59,114 bases of DNA from a virus, in the IMG/VR virus record IMGVR_UViG_3300042863_001365, positions 1 through 59,114 of that record. One strand, written 5' to 3'. Made by a program: the position numbers and the translations under genes. Below, in pieces: positions 7,965-14,884 of the stretch (its first letter is position 1; each line of letters opens with the position of its first letter). The notes under the pieces were generated by a model. It was not told the DNA's origin and did no database searches. It saw only the letters and a program-made list of their open reading frames with translations.

Positions 7965-8411
7965 TTATTGCGGCTGTTTTTTCCACAAGTTCGAATTACG
8001 GCGATATTCCTTGCCCTTAACAGTCAGGCGATAGAACATCTTTGCCCGCCCCGGACCTGCCGTCACCTTGGTTTTGTGCGTTTCCACCAGACCGCGTTCC
8101 ACCAGTTGCAGAGTCAGAACACGCGAAACAGCCGCCCCGACATCATCATAATGATAAAAACCATCTTTTGCAGCGATGAGTTTCAGCCCTTCCGCAATGC
8201 CCCATTTGTCATCGAAAGTGCCAGTGTTTTCGGGGCGACCCACGGCTTTCAATTCGCCACGTTCTGCCATTTCGGCACGTTCAGCAGCATGGACAGCCTT
8301 GCGTTCTGCAGCCCGCTTGAGGCCGATCATTTCGGCAATCTGTTCTTTCAGATCGACAAGAGCCGCAATCGACATCTCTTCAAAGTTCATGATCTCTGCA
8401 ACGTCCGACAT
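7965..8411 (-). CDS. Putative winged-helix early regulator
   Basis: 148 residues. The start is placed at the ATG after GGAGAAAAAA. The N-terminal third is an Ala/Glu/Arg-rich coiled coil (about residues 15-60). The C-terminal half looks like a winged helix: a helix ending VLTLQLVERGLVETHK, then a beta wing with AGPGRAKMFYRLTVKGKEY. The 28930..29343 product has the same helix-plus-wing pattern. A DNA-binding transcription role is inferred, not shown. A promoter with an internal TGATTCG motif lies 46 bases upstream, and the leader contains the hairpin GGGCAATGTTGCCC. Confidence 0.6.
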   Translation of the reverse strand: MSDVAEIMNFEEMSIAALVDLKEQIAEMIGLKRAAERKAVHAAERAEMAERGELKAVGRPENTGTFDDKWGIAEGLKLIAAKDGFYHYDDVGAAVSRVLTLQLVERGLVETHKTKVTAGPGRAKMFYRLTVKGKEYRRNSNLWKKQPQ

Positions 8412-8456
8412 TTTTTTCTCCATCCTTGGGCAACATTGCCCGTTTCCATAAACAAA

Positions 8457-8485
8457 CATTTAAGGCATGATTCGCGAGTCGTCAA
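8457..8485 (-). promoter_or_regulatory. GcrA-motif promoter TTGACG-17-TAAATG
   Basis: Minus strand. The 17-base spacer contains GCGAATCA, the complement of TGATTCGC, which includes a GANTC methylation site. It drives 7965..8411. Confidence 0.75.
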
Positions 8486-8593
8486 GTAAAAAATAATGAC
8501 AAGTCGAAGATTCTTGCACATCATTAGACCCACAAAATAGCCTCGCACAGTGCATCTAGTGTGTTTGGCTAGGGTATCCAACAAAATGAGTGA

Positions 8594-8611
8594 AAGCCCC
8601 CGTAGGGGCTT
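8594..8611 (-). terminator. Terminator of 8645..8983
   Basis: Stem AAGCCCC/GGGGCTT with a CGTA loop, 33 bases after the stop. The same hairpin with the same flank (CAAAATGAGTG) recurs at 12065..12086. Confidence 0.75.
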
Positions 8612-8644
8612 CACATCGCTTGTGTGACGATGATCAAGTGATGA

Positions 8645-8983
8645 TCAGAGATATTCGGGGCCAGTCCAGCGAACCCATGAAAAATCTTGATCAATGATAT
8701 TGCCACGGGCTTTATTTTTCGCAGGTGCGGCGAACGATGCAGCCTTGAGGATGTCGCCACGTTTGAATTTATCATCGGTATCTTTGACGATGAATCCCCA
8801 GACAGAGTTTTCCCGAATAATTTTGATATATTTTTTGCCATCGGTGTATGACAATGAATTATTAAATTCACTGATCATCTTGCGATTAACTTCGCTCAAA
8901 TCGGATTCATTCCGACCCAGCAGAGTCATTGCATAATAATCAGCACGGATTTTGTCCAACAGTGTATTGAGTTCGGTTTCCAT
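8645..8983 (-). CDS. Early protein, possible paralogue of 21288..21686
   Basis: A 112-residue protein starting METELNTLLDKI after the site GGAGCGAATC. Its C-terminal half (GKKYIKIIREN, FKRGDILKAA, ARGNIIDQDFSWVRWTGP) matches the spacing of SKKYTKIITLN, FKEGDILLPE and YGNVILKNYVANWHRP in the 21288..21686 product. I therefore treat the two as diverged copies of one early-gene family. The function is unknown. The promoter at 9015..9043 lies directly upstream. Confidence 0.65.
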   Translation of the reverse strand: METELNTLLDKIRADYYAMTLLGRNESDLSEVNRKMISEFNNSLSYTDGKKYIKIIRENSVWGFIVKDTDDKFKRGDILKAASFAAPAKNKARGNIIDQDFSWVRWTGPEYL

Positions 8984-9014
8984 GATTCGCTCCATTGTGT
9001 TTCAACTTGACCGA

Positions 9015-9043
9015 CATTTATGCAGTATAATGGGGGCTGTCAA
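9015..9043 (-). promoter_or_regulatory. Sigma70-type promoter TTGACA-17-TAAATG
   Basis: Minus strand, consensus -35 with a 17-base spacer, 32 bases before the start at 8983. It lacks an internal GANTC, but the leader carries CGAATC inside the ribosome-binding site. Confidence 0.75.
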
Positions 9044-9056
9044 CCCCCCATCTTGA

Positions 9057-9299
9057 TCAGATATGATAATCGTCAATATAAATTTTAGCATCGTCGTCGT
9101 GAAATTCATTCGACTCGTTCGAAAGTTTATCATAAAATTCTTCCACGATTTCTGACAAATATTCCGCGATTTTTGTTTCAATGTCTTCGCATTGCTTATC
9201 TTTAATTGCATCAGCAATCGTTTGTGTAAAATTAATATCCTTGATCGGGATCATCTTGCCGTCAATAATTGCGACCATTTGCAGGGAAACATTTTTCAT
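9057..9299 (-). CDS. 80-residue early hypothetical protein
   Basis: Starts MKNVSLQMVAIIDGKMIP after AAGGTGAAAATAAA. Short beta-rich N-terminus, then an acidic helix and a DDDAKIYIDDY tail. It follows 9314..9580 by 14 bases and shares its promoter. No function recognised. Confidence 0.6.
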   Translation of the reverse strand: MKNVSLQMVAIIDGKMIPIKDINFTQTIADAIKDKQCEDIETKIAEYLSEIVEEFYDKLSNESNEFHDDDAKIYIDDYHI

Positions 9300-9313
9300 T
9301 TTATTTTCACCTT

Positions 9314-9580
9314 TCAGAGATTGTAAGCGATTGCAGATTGTTCCGAGTAGTCTTCCTCATAGCTTGCCGAACCATCTGCACCAAGTGTCAGTACAGGTTC
9401 AACCCAATTAGTGCGGCGATCAAGATAAGAAACCTTGATCGTATCGTATCCGCCAAAGCCGCAGCGAACATATTGCATTGCCCAACGAATAGCCTCATTC
9501 TGCGATTCGCTAGAAAACAATGCAATATCATCGCCAAGTGATTTAGTATTAGTCACACCCCACACAGTAAACATTGTCAT
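9314..9580 (-). CDS. 88-residue early hypothetical protein
   Basis: The start is placed at the ATG after GGAGCGAATC, giving MTMFTVWGVTNTKSLGDD. It includes a Trp-Gly-Val segment and SQNEAIRWAMQYVR, a helix typical of small phage adapter-like proteins. The leader is the same CACAATGGAGCGAATCATG as in 8645..8983 and 11741..11992. It is transcribed from 9611..9639, with 9057..9299 downstream. Confidence 0.6.
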   Translation of the reverse strand: MTMFTVWGVTNTKSLGDDIALFSSESQNEAIRWAMQYVRCGFGGYDTIKVSYLDRRTNWVEPVLTLGADGSASYEEDYSEQSAIAYNL

Positions 9581-9610
9581 GATTCGCTCCATTGTGATCC
9601 GTTGCACTAA

Positions 9611-9639
9611 TCATTAAAGTTTTCACAACACACTGTCAA
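9611..9639 (-). promoter_or_regulatory. Sigma70-type promoter TTGACA-17-TAATGA
   Basis: Minus strand. A second TTGACA lies 11 bases further upstream. It overlaps the 3' end of the 9636..9887 gene and drives 9314..9580 and 9057..9299. Confidence 0.7.
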
Positions 9640-9887
9640 CCCCCTGTCAACAAAAATTCTTTTATTGATACCTCATAACTAGCAGAATCATATGACAATG
9701 TTAACTTAAACTCTATCAGATTAGTATCATTACCTAATACCATACATTCTCCCAGATGAATAAAACCACAGCGAGTTAGAGTAGGTGCTATATTATTACG
9801 CCATAATGACATTGACATTATATAATAAACTGGAAGATATGGTGCCGTTGCACCCTTTAGCATTACACCTATAACATAATGGGTCAT
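9636..9887 (-). CDS. Member of the small 'EF-LT' paralogue family (divergent)
   Basis: An 83-residue protein starting MTHYVIGVMLKG, with the family pattern in its second half: a cysteine/glycine segment CGFIHLGECMVLGNDTNLIEFKLTLSYDS and a final VSIKEFL. The block G-N-D-T-N-L-I-E-F-K-L-T corresponds to YGSDDILAEFLLT in the upstream neighbour. Its ATG overlaps that gene's TGA (ATGA). Role unknown. Family members also lie at 14179..15098. Confidence 0.6.
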   Translation of the reverse strand: MTHYVIGVMLKGATAPYLPVYYIMSMSLWRNNIAPTLTRCGFIHLGECMVLGNDTNLIEFKLTLSYDSASYEVSIKEFLLTGG

Positions 9888-10105
9888 TTTATCTCAACAA
9901 ATCTAACATTCAGGTGTTGCGTATAAGTTAATAGAAATTCTGCTAATATATCATCGCTACCATAATAGTAATCAAAATATGGGTGATCATTATATCCACC
10001 ACAATTAATCCAATGTTGTGATATATGATCTAAAAATAATGGACCCATATCTAATCGAATAAAACTATATTTTTTACTATATTGTTGTCTGATATGGCGT
10101 TTCAT
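9884..10105 (-). CDS. Member of the small 'EF-LT' paralogue family
   Basis: 73 residues starting MKRHIRQQYSKKY. The family signature is clear: HWINCGG, then YYYGSDDILAEFLLTYTQ, then a C-terminal VRFVEIK. HWINCGG is identical to the segment in 14179..14424, 4 kb away. The ribosome-binding site (GGATGAATT) is weak. It lies four bases from the end of 10109..10396, so the genes are probably cotranscribed. Confidence 0.65.
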   Translation of the reverse strand: MKRHIRQQYSKKYSFIRLDMGPLFLDHISQHWINCGGYNDHPYFDYYYGSDDILAEFLLTYTQHLNVRFVEIK

Positions 10106-10108
10106 AAT

Positions 10109-10396
10109 TCATCCAACATATCCATCAATATAGGGAACCAATCCATCACAAAACACCATTGGCAATTCGTAATCAATAATCCATTCACCCTTACGAATCC
10201 GAGCAAATTGAATATTATAAAGATCAAGTCCCATATCATATTGAATATAAACATAACATTTACGTTTAACCAATCCGCTAGATTTGAATTTCAATCCATC
10301 ACTCATATAAACAATATCTTTCGCACCCCATGCCGCCATAGCACGACGATCAAGTGTATTAATCTGCCCTAAGATAGTCGCACCGATAGTGTTCAT
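10109..10396 (-). CDS. 95-residue early hypothetical protein
   Basis: Start set at the ATG after GGAGAATATC, giving MNTIGATILGQINTLDRRAM. The body alternates short beta strands (KRKCYVYIQYDM, IQFARIRKGEWIIDYELP). No family recognised. A 9-bp hairpin lies in the leader (10418..10442). Confidence 0.6.
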   Translation of the reverse strand: MNTIGATILGQINTLDRRAMAAWGAKDIVYMSDGLKFKSSGLVKRKCYVYIQYDMGLDLYNIQFARIRKGEWIIDYELPMVFCDGLVPYIDGYVG

Positions 10397-10417
10397 GATA
10401 TTCTCCATATGATGAAT

Positions 10418-10442
10418 AGCCACAATCATTATAATTGTGGCT
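10418..10442 (-). terminator. Hairpin between 10452..10658 and 10109..10396
   Basis: Perfect 9-bp stem AGCCACAAT/ATTGTGGCT with a seven-base loop, placed 10 bases after a stop codon and 22 before the next start. It has no T run, so it may be a weak terminator or a leader structure. Confidence 0.5.
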
Positions 10443-10451
10443 ATAATAAGA

Positions 10452-10658
10452 TCAGATTGTCAAATAAGGATGACCAATATCCAGAACATCGGTTTCATCC
10501 GCTTCACACATCGGATAAAGCATATCATTGGCATCAGGATCAACCAACGAATAAAATTCTGCAACACCCGACACATAAATTGTTACATCGCAATTCTTTT
10601 GCCTGTCAGACATAGTTGCAATGAACTTTTCCAAGTCACGATACGTTACGTTAGCCAT
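10452..10658 (-). CDS. 68-residue early hypothetical protein
   Basis: Starts MANVTYRDLEKFIATMSDRQ after GGAGCGAATC. The sequence NCDVTIYVSGVAEFYSL followed by an acidic tail with GHPYLTI resembles small phage proteins of unknown role. It is preceded by the promoter 10688..10715. Confidence 0.65.
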   Translation of the reverse strand: MANVTYRDLEKFIATMSDRQKNCDVTIYVSGVAEFYSLVDPDANDMLYPMCEADETDVLDIGHPYLTI

Positions 10659-10687
10659 GATTCGCTCCTATGATCATCACTAAGTGG

Positions 10688-10715
10688 AATCTATCATATC
10701 ATGTGTTACTGTCAA
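10688..10715 (-). promoter_or_regulatory. Sigma70-type promoter TTGACA-16-TAGATT
   Basis: Minus strand, 30 bases upstream of the gene starting at 10658. A GANTC (GATTC) overlaps the -10 region. Confidence 0.55.
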
Positions 10716-11554
10716 GATGTCTTGTCAAAAATTCTCTATCCATATGATGAACATTATGATACTAGAATCATGATGATACTTGATTTCGTGTTACTCAATC
10801 AAGTATTGATATTAGATAATATACTTCGGAATAAATCCTCAGTATATTATCAATATCTATTTTTTAAGATTCTAATACTCTATCTTCTTTTAACATCATT
10901 ACAGAGGAAGACATACTTAGCCCGCTAAGGCCAAGTATATCCCCCAACTATAATAATAAATTATTACGTCGTGTGACACCTAATACAGATCAACCTTGTA
11001 ATGTCAGGTTAGGGCGGTCATGCTGTACCCCTTTATGATCTACTTTTTGACGCAAGCGTAATATACCGTATTAGGAAGCATATAACACTTTGTTGGTTGC
11101 AACTTGTGAACAGAGCCAACTCATTTTGTAGGTTAGTCAATCCCACTACTAAACTAACTTTTAATAAATTAAAAGCGTAGCACAACAACTTCCATCCACC
11201 ATAGCAATTCAATGTATCTGTAGATTCGTCGCGGATATATTCCTATATCATATCGCTACTATGCAGTAAACTTATGACAGCCCAATGATTCGAAATCATT
11301 CTCCTGACTCAATCAGTATGACATAAAATATACCCAAAATCAAGTGAAAAAATAATCAAAAATAATCCAATCTTTTTGTAACCCATTGATTTCATTATAT
11401 AATTTATTTTAGAAATAATAAAAATTATTGTTTAGAATCAATGAGTTACAAGGTTTTTATTAAAATGTATGAATCTTACTGTGTATATACCCATCAAAAT
11501 GAGCAAAAATGTTAAAAAATGAAAATTCGCAATATTTTGGCATAATTTATCCAC
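10716..11554. other. Gene-free stretch of about 840 bases
   Basis: No reading frame with a credible start and ribosome-binding site was found on either strand. The stretch holds a perfect inverted repeat AATGATT-TCG-AATCATT at about 11289-11306 (with TGATTCG) and an AGATTCG near 11223. Promoters point into the region from the right (11684..11713) and away from it (11555..11582). I looked for tRNA T-arm and acceptor patterns and could not complete one. It may encode untranslated RNA. Confidence 0.45.
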
Positions 11555-11582
11555 TTGACAGCATAATGCGAATCAGTATAGA
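11555..11582 (+). promoter_or_regulatory. GcrA-motif promoter TTGACA-16-TATAGA
   Basis: Plus strand, with GCGAATCA at the promoter-proximal end of the spacer. It points toward a short frame at 11586 and then to the 3' end of a convergent gene. Confidence 0.65.
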
Positions 11583-11585
11583 GTT

Positions 11586-11657
11586 ATGATAGAAACCGCA
11601 CAGATGATCATCGACGCGATAGGAGCATGGCTTCGGGGGAATCTGTCCAAAAAATAA
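11586..11657 (+). CDS. Possible 23-residue peptide
   Basis: A short frame, MIETAQMIIDAIGAWLRG..., begins within a few bases of the predicted transcription start of promoter 11555..11582 and would be amphipathic. There is no ribosome-binding site, so it would be translated as a leaderless or near-leaderless message. The transcript may equally be an untranslated RNA. Confidence 0.25.
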   Translation: MIETAQMIIDAIGAWLRGNLSKK

Positions 11658-11683
11658 AATAAAGAATAGAATTCCCCATCACC

Positions 11684-11713
11684 TCAATACACTATCGAAT
11701 CATAGTGTGTCAA
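11684..11713 (-). promoter_or_regulatory. GcrA-motif promoter TTGACA-18-TATTGA
   Basis: Minus strand, with TGATTCG inside the spacer. It lies 27 bases after the stop of 11741..11992 and points leftward into the gene-free region. The -10 is imperfect (TGTATT with a 16-base spacer is an alternative). Confidence 0.55.
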
Positions 11714-11740
11714 GCAGAATAATAAAAATAGTATGCTGCC

Positions 11741-11992
11741 CTATTGGGCAACACACTCACCCGACATTTTTGTATCACTATACAATTCATTCACTTTATC
11801 ATCAGTCAGATCAATCCATGCCACCTTGTTTTTGAAATATGTTTTCGTATATGTTTTATCATTTTCCAAATCAACTACAATCGCCATATAATAATCATTG
11901 TAAATGTAAAGACCCATTGACTTAGATGCATCGCCATCATGATAAAACATATAAACCATATTCGGAAAAATTGTCACTGACTTGATCTGCAT
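11741..11992 (-). CDS. 83-residue early hypothetical protein
   Basis: Starts MQIKSVTIFPNMVYMFYHDG at the ATG of the repeated leader CACAATGGAGCGAATCATG. A longer frame passing through the upstream terminator is rejected. Beta-rich body (MGLYIYNDYYMAIVVDLEN) and an acidic end. No function recognised. Confidence 0.65.
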   Translation of the reverse strand: MQIKSVTIFPNMVYMFYHDGDASKSMGLYIYNDYYMAIVVDLENDKTYTKTYFKNKVAWIDLTDDKVNELYSDTKMSGECVAQ

Positions 11993-12064
11993 GATTCGCT
12001 CCATTGTGTCTAGCCTGTTACCCTTATAGTCAAAAGATTCTACCATGTAAACCCCCAAAATGAG

Positions 12065-12086
12065 TGGAAGCCCCCGTAGGGGCTTC
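12065..12086 (-). terminator. Terminator of the DUF2786 gene
   Basis: Nine-bp stem GGAAGCCCC/GGGGCTTCC with a CGTA loop, 12 bases after the stop. Nearly identical to the hairpin at 8594..8611. Confidence 0.8.
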
Positions 12087-12098
12087 CATAGTGTGATA

Positions 12099-12824
12099 TC
12101 AGTATGCGGCAATCTGCCTTGCACCTTGCGAAGTTTCTGCACGGGAAAGTGAAACCTTGCTGCCTGCATTTTGACCAGCACGATATGCCGAACCATCGTT
12201 GATCACAATTTTCGTCGCCGTTCCCTTTTTAAGATGAATATTCACTTGACGCTGATATTCTTCCGTAACCATCTGATTCTTCAAGATAATCAGCGATGTG
12301 CCGCCACTTGCACGAGTCTCGCTTTTAAGATCACGCAAACGCTGATTGATACGATTTGCCATGCCAACCATAAAAGATTTGCGAATAGTCCGCTTATGGC
12401 CCACATCAGTCAACGAATTGGAATAAACAGCCCATTCCCATTCCATCGCACGAAACAAAACTTCACGAATAAACTTTGCCGTTTCAACATCGGCGGCATA
12501 TCCAAAGAAATTGATATTCACGCCCGTCTTGATCGAACCAGCATACTCTTTATTCTGCCACACTTTGACGCCGCAAAATTCTGCAACAGTGGCGATGCAA
12601 TACAAATCAGCTTCATGCAGATTCTTGCGACCATCACGCACAACTTCACGCAAGAAATCTTTGGCTGCAGCGGTGTTTGCCAGAATGTCGGCTTCAGTAA
12701 CACCATGTTCATCCATCAGCTTTTGAGCAATACGCAATGCTGCCATTGCTTCCGCTTCAGTAGCACCGTTGGAAGTCTTTTTGTTCAACAATGCTGCAAT
12801 CTTGGCCTTGATAGCTTCCGACAT
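12099..12824 (-). CDS. DUF2786 domain protein
   Basis: A 241-residue protein. Residues 1-45 (IAALLNKKT, NGATEAEAMAALRIAQKLMDEHG) match the DUF2786 domain, which is common in bacteria, plasmids and phages and has no established activity. The remainder contains CIATVAEFCGVKVW, a GYAADVETAKFI segment and a basic R-S-F-M-GMANRI helix, as in the C-terminal domain that usually accompanies DUF2786. The start at 12824 follows GGAGATCGCAAA, where the GGAG could sit in the loop of a GCGA/TCGC hairpin. A GcrA-motif promoter lies upstream. Confidence 0.8.
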   Translation of the reverse strand: MSEAIKAKIAALLNKKTSNGATEAEAMAALRIAQKLMDEHGVTEADILANTAAAKDFLREVVRDGRKNLHEADLYCIATVAEFCGVKVWQNKEYAGSIKTGVNINFFGYAADVETAKFIREVLFRAMEWEWAVYSNSLTDVGHKRTIRKSFMVGMANRINQRLRDLKSETRASGGTSLIILKNQMVTEEYQRQVNIHLKKGTATKIVINDGSAYRAGQNAGSKVSLSRAETSQGARQIAAY

Positions 12825-12860
12825 TTTGCGATCTCCATGTTTCGCGTTTCCTTAGACATA

Positions 12861-12889
12861 GAACTACAGCATGATTCGCATAGTGTCAA
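12861..12889 (-). promoter_or_regulatory. GcrA-motif promoter TTGACA-17-TAGTTC
   Basis: Minus strand, perfect -35, with GCGAATCA in the spacer and a weak -10. Thirty-seven bases upstream of the DUF2786 gene. Confidence 0.7.
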
Positions 12890-12909
12890 GCGTTGTTTTG
12901 CTTTTTCAC

Positions 12910-13080
12910 CTATGCACTCGCACGGCCCATAACATACACTTTATACATATCTTGCCGTTCCATCGTATTAGACAAAAACAAATCATAATGAGGATGATTG
13001 CGAAAGTTTGAACGAATCATAGCATCAAAATCAGCCAATACAATGGCAGAATAAAACAAATCACGATAACGCTGGTTCAT
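12910..13080 (-). CDS. 56-residue early hypothetical protein
   Basis: Starts MNQRYRDLFYSAIVLADFDAM after the strong site TTGGAGGCAACT. Aromatic and Arg-rich, with no recognised domain. The leader contains TGATTCG, and a TTGACA-17-TAGACT promoter precedes it. Confidence 0.6.
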   Translation of the reverse strand: MNQRYRDLFYSAIVLADFDAMIRSNFRNHPHYDLFLSNTMERQDMYKVYVMGRASA

Positions 13081-13107
13081 AGTTGCCTCCAATATCGAAT
13101 CATTGTC

Positions 13108-13136
13108 AGTCTATCAATATAAATAAGGGTTGTCAA
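13108..13136 (-). promoter_or_regulatory. Sigma70-type promoter TTGACA-17-TAGACT
   Basis: Minus strand, 28 bases before the start at 13080. A TGATTCGATATT segment downstream could serve as a second initiation element. Confidence 0.65.
13118..13125 (+). promoter_or_regulatory. T4-type late promoter TATAAATA
   Basis: Exact T4 late -10 box on the plus strand, 60 bases before the GIY-YIG gene. It overlaps the minus-strand sigma70 promoter, so early and late transcription diverge from the same bases. Confidence 0.5.
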
Positions 13137-13184
13137 TCGCGGACCCGCATCCCATTGACTCTATATTTGTAAGGAAATACAGCA

Positions 13185-13673
13185 ATGAATATTTATTATG
13201 ATACTACTCCATATTTTTATGTCATAGAAGATGTAAGAAATGGTAAAAAGTATGCAGGAAGTAGATGGAGAAAAGGATGCCATCCTTCTGAATTATTAAG
13301 AGAGAAAAATGGATACTATACATCATCTAAAGAAGTTAATAAAATTATCAAAGAACACGGATTACTCGTCTTTAGAATAGTTAAAATAAAAGAATGCAAA
13401 AACAAAGATGCGGTTTATGCATATGAAACTGATTATCTTACAGAAAAAGATGCCGCTACTAATAATCTCTATTACAACAAACATAATAACGATTACTCAA
13501 CGTTGCAATATAAGGGGAACCGTAAAGTTGTAAACGATATAAACAAGTATAAAGACCACTTTAACCTAAAACTTAATAAGTTCGGATTAAAAGGCGGATG
13601 GTGGCAAAAGACTGATGAAGATTTATTATATGTATTAGAACGTATTATACTTGCATTCGGTGAAATCAAATGA
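13185..13673 (+). CDS. GIY-YIG-like endonuclease
   Basis: 162 residues. The N-terminus FYVIEDVRNGKKYAGSRW fits the GIY-YIG fold, with YVI and YAG at the two signature positions. NGYYTSSKEVNKIIKEHG, a basic segment and an E-T-D-Y-L block then fit the catalytic arginine/glutamate region. The element YYNKHNN resembles the usual end of the domain in phage Seg-type homing enzymes. Free-standing homing nucleases are common in T4-type phages. The stop overlaps the convergent 13666..14049 gene. The ribosome-binding site is AAGGAAATACAGC. Confidence 0.7.
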   Translation: MNIYYDTTPYFYVIEDVRNGKKYAGSRWRKGCHPSELLREKNGYYTSSKEVNKIIKEHGLLVFRIVKIKECKNKDAVYAYETDYLTEKDAATNNLYYNKHNNDYSTLQYKGNRKVVNDINKYKDHFNLKLNKFGLKGGWWQKTDEDLLYVLERIILAFGEIK

Positions 13674-14049
13674 TAATTCCATAAAAATCATTGTCGTCAT
13701 ATATGGTTTCGACTTCTTCAACAATTTCTGCGACCCTAAATTTGGTTCTAAGGTATTCTTTTAACTTAACTTCAGCTTCTTCTAATACATATATTTTATC
13801 ATCATGTATTCCACCGAATGTATTATTTGTTTCTTTATACTTTTTAAGGTGTTTTCTAACAAAAATTAAAAAATTTACCGATGCATCTATACTTAAATCT
13901 AAATTTTGACGTTTTTGCTGCCCATAATAACTTTTAGATTTCCCTAAATAAATTTGAGAAAAATCGTTTGTGCTAGTTACTAAACCTACATCTAAAAAAT
14001 TTTGGGCTAAATAATACATTAAACGCTGCTTAAATTCTTCCGCTGCCAT
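13666..14049 (-). CDS. Conserved phage hypothetical protein
   Basis: A 127-residue protein starting MAAEEFKQRLMYYLAQNFLD, with IYLGKSKSYYGQQKRQ in the middle, a motif I associate with a small protein family in T4-like phages. The second half is a charged helix followed by an acidic tail. A GATAAATA late box lies 82 bases upstream. Role unknown. Confidence 0.6.
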   Translation of the reverse strand: MAAEEFKQRLMYYLAQNFLDVGLVTSTNDFSQIYLGKSKSYYGQQKRQNLDLSIDASVNFLIFVRKHLKKYKETNNTFGGIHDDKIYVLEEAEVKLKEYLRTKFRVAEIVEEVETIYDDNDFYGIII

Positions 14050-14130
14050 AGTGCCTCACATCCTGAAAAATACCGTTTTTTGAACGGGGTAAATCATACG
14101 ATTCAATATATTTTAATCATATGACCATAA

Positions 14131-14138
14131 TATTTATC
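14131..14138 (-). promoter_or_regulatory. T4-type late promoter GATAAATA
   Basis: Minus strand, upstream of 13666..14049 and directly after the terminator of the early operon that ends at 14179. Confidence 0.4.
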
Positions 14139-14140
14139 AT

Positions 14141-14175
14141 AATTCCTACACGTTTATTATTATTGTGTAGGAATT
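14141..14175 (-). terminator. Terminator of the 15265-14179 operon
   Basis: Perfect 11-bp stem AATTCCTACAC/GTGTAGGAATT with a 13-base AT loop, starting four bases after the last stop codon of the array. Confidence 0.75.
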
Positions 14176-14178
14176 ACA

Positions 14179-14424
14179 TTAACGAGGTATTTGTTCACTG
14201 AATTCTATTATATTATAATTGGGTTGTGTAAGTTTGAATTGTGTTAATATGTAATCATTTCCCTGCCATATAAATGGATACGGTTGATTCATAAATGAAA
14301 GACTTATATCTCCACCACAATTAATCCAGTGTTTTGCCATAGTATCATACATATCTCTATAGTGGTGTCTTGATAGTTGATATGTATGAAAACTTACATA
14401 ATATGTTTTTAATTTATTATTCAT
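14179..14424 (-). CDS. Small 'EF-LT' family paralogue, array member 1
   Basis: 81 residues starting MNNKLKTYYVSFHTYQ. It carries KHWINCGG, then IWQGNDYILTQFKLTQP and IIEFSEQ. This is the shared pattern: aromatic residue, W-I/E-x-C/L-G-G, about 15 variable residues, G-S/N/T-D-x-I-L/M-x-E/Q-F-x-L-T, short gap, I-x-E. It ends a compact operon of four paralogues. No catalytic residues are conserved across the family, so a binding role is more likely than an enzymatic one (inference). Confidence 0.65.
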   Translation of the reverse strand: MNNKLKTYYVSFHTYQLSRHHYRDMYDTMAKHWINCGGDISLSFMNQPYPFIWQGNDYILTQFKLTQPNYNIIEFSEQIPR

Positions 14425-14660
14425 TGTATTATTTCTTTAATGGTTAAGCAATATGAGTATTGATAAGTTAATATAAACTCTGTCATGATTTCATTTGATC
14501 CGGCAAGATACAGTCCATGTGTTTCTGGTATTATTCCGCCTAGTTCTTTCCAATAGTCTATTATATGATCTTCTTGTGCCCATGATTTAATATATGTAAA
14601 ATTATTTTTTATATCTGGTAAGAAGTCTTGTATTATTGTTACATAATATATTTTGTTCAT
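14421..14660 (-). CDS. Small 'EF-LT' family paralogue, array member 2
   Basis: 79 residues starting MNKIYYVTIIQDFLPD. Signature: DYWKELGGI, YLAGSNEIMTEFILTYQ, LTIKEI. It overlaps the next gene by four bases (ATGA). Closest in layout to array member 3, with the same MNK-x-Y N-terminus and IKEI C-terminus. Confidence 0.65.
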   Translation of the reverse strand: MNKIYYVTIIQDFLPDIKNNFTYIKSWAQEDHIIDYWKELGGIIPETHGLYLAGSNEIMTEFILTYQYSYCLTIKEIIQ

Positions 14661-14884
14661 TATGTGATTTCTTTAATATTAACATATTGTGCGTAAGTGT
14701 ATGTTAGCATAAACTCTATTAGGATTTCATCACTTCCGTATATATAATGGAATGCGTTATCATATATTCCACCCAATGATTCCCAATGTTCGACTGCATG
14801 ATAGTATGGTTTATATTGATTACGATAATTTATCTGCATTGGCAGGAAGAATTTTGTTGTTATGAGTTCATATGTTTTATTCAT
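14660..14884 (-). CDS. Small 'EF-LT' family paralogue, array member 3
   Basis: 74 residues starting MNKTYELITTKFFLPMQ. Signature: EHWESLGGI, YIYGSDEILIEFMLTYTY, VNIKEI. Its stop shares a base with the start of the following gene. Confidence 0.65.
   Translation of the reverse strand: MNKTYELITTKFFLPMQINYRNQYKPYYHAVEHWESLGGIYDNAFHYIYGSDEILIEFMLTYTYAQYVNIKEIT

Noticed and set aside
7864-7986. N-terminal extension of the acidic 7552 gene
   Set aside because: It would run through the 52-bp terminator repeat; the ATG at 7863 is the sensible start.
11280-11310. tRNA T-arm-like hairpin AATGA-TTCGAAA-TCATT in the gene-free region
   Set aside because: No matching acceptor, D or anticodon arm could be built around it on either strand.
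12171-12932. Plus-strand frame opposite the DUF2786 gene
   Set aside because: DUF2786 on the minus strand is convincing; the opposite frame is an artefact of its codon use.
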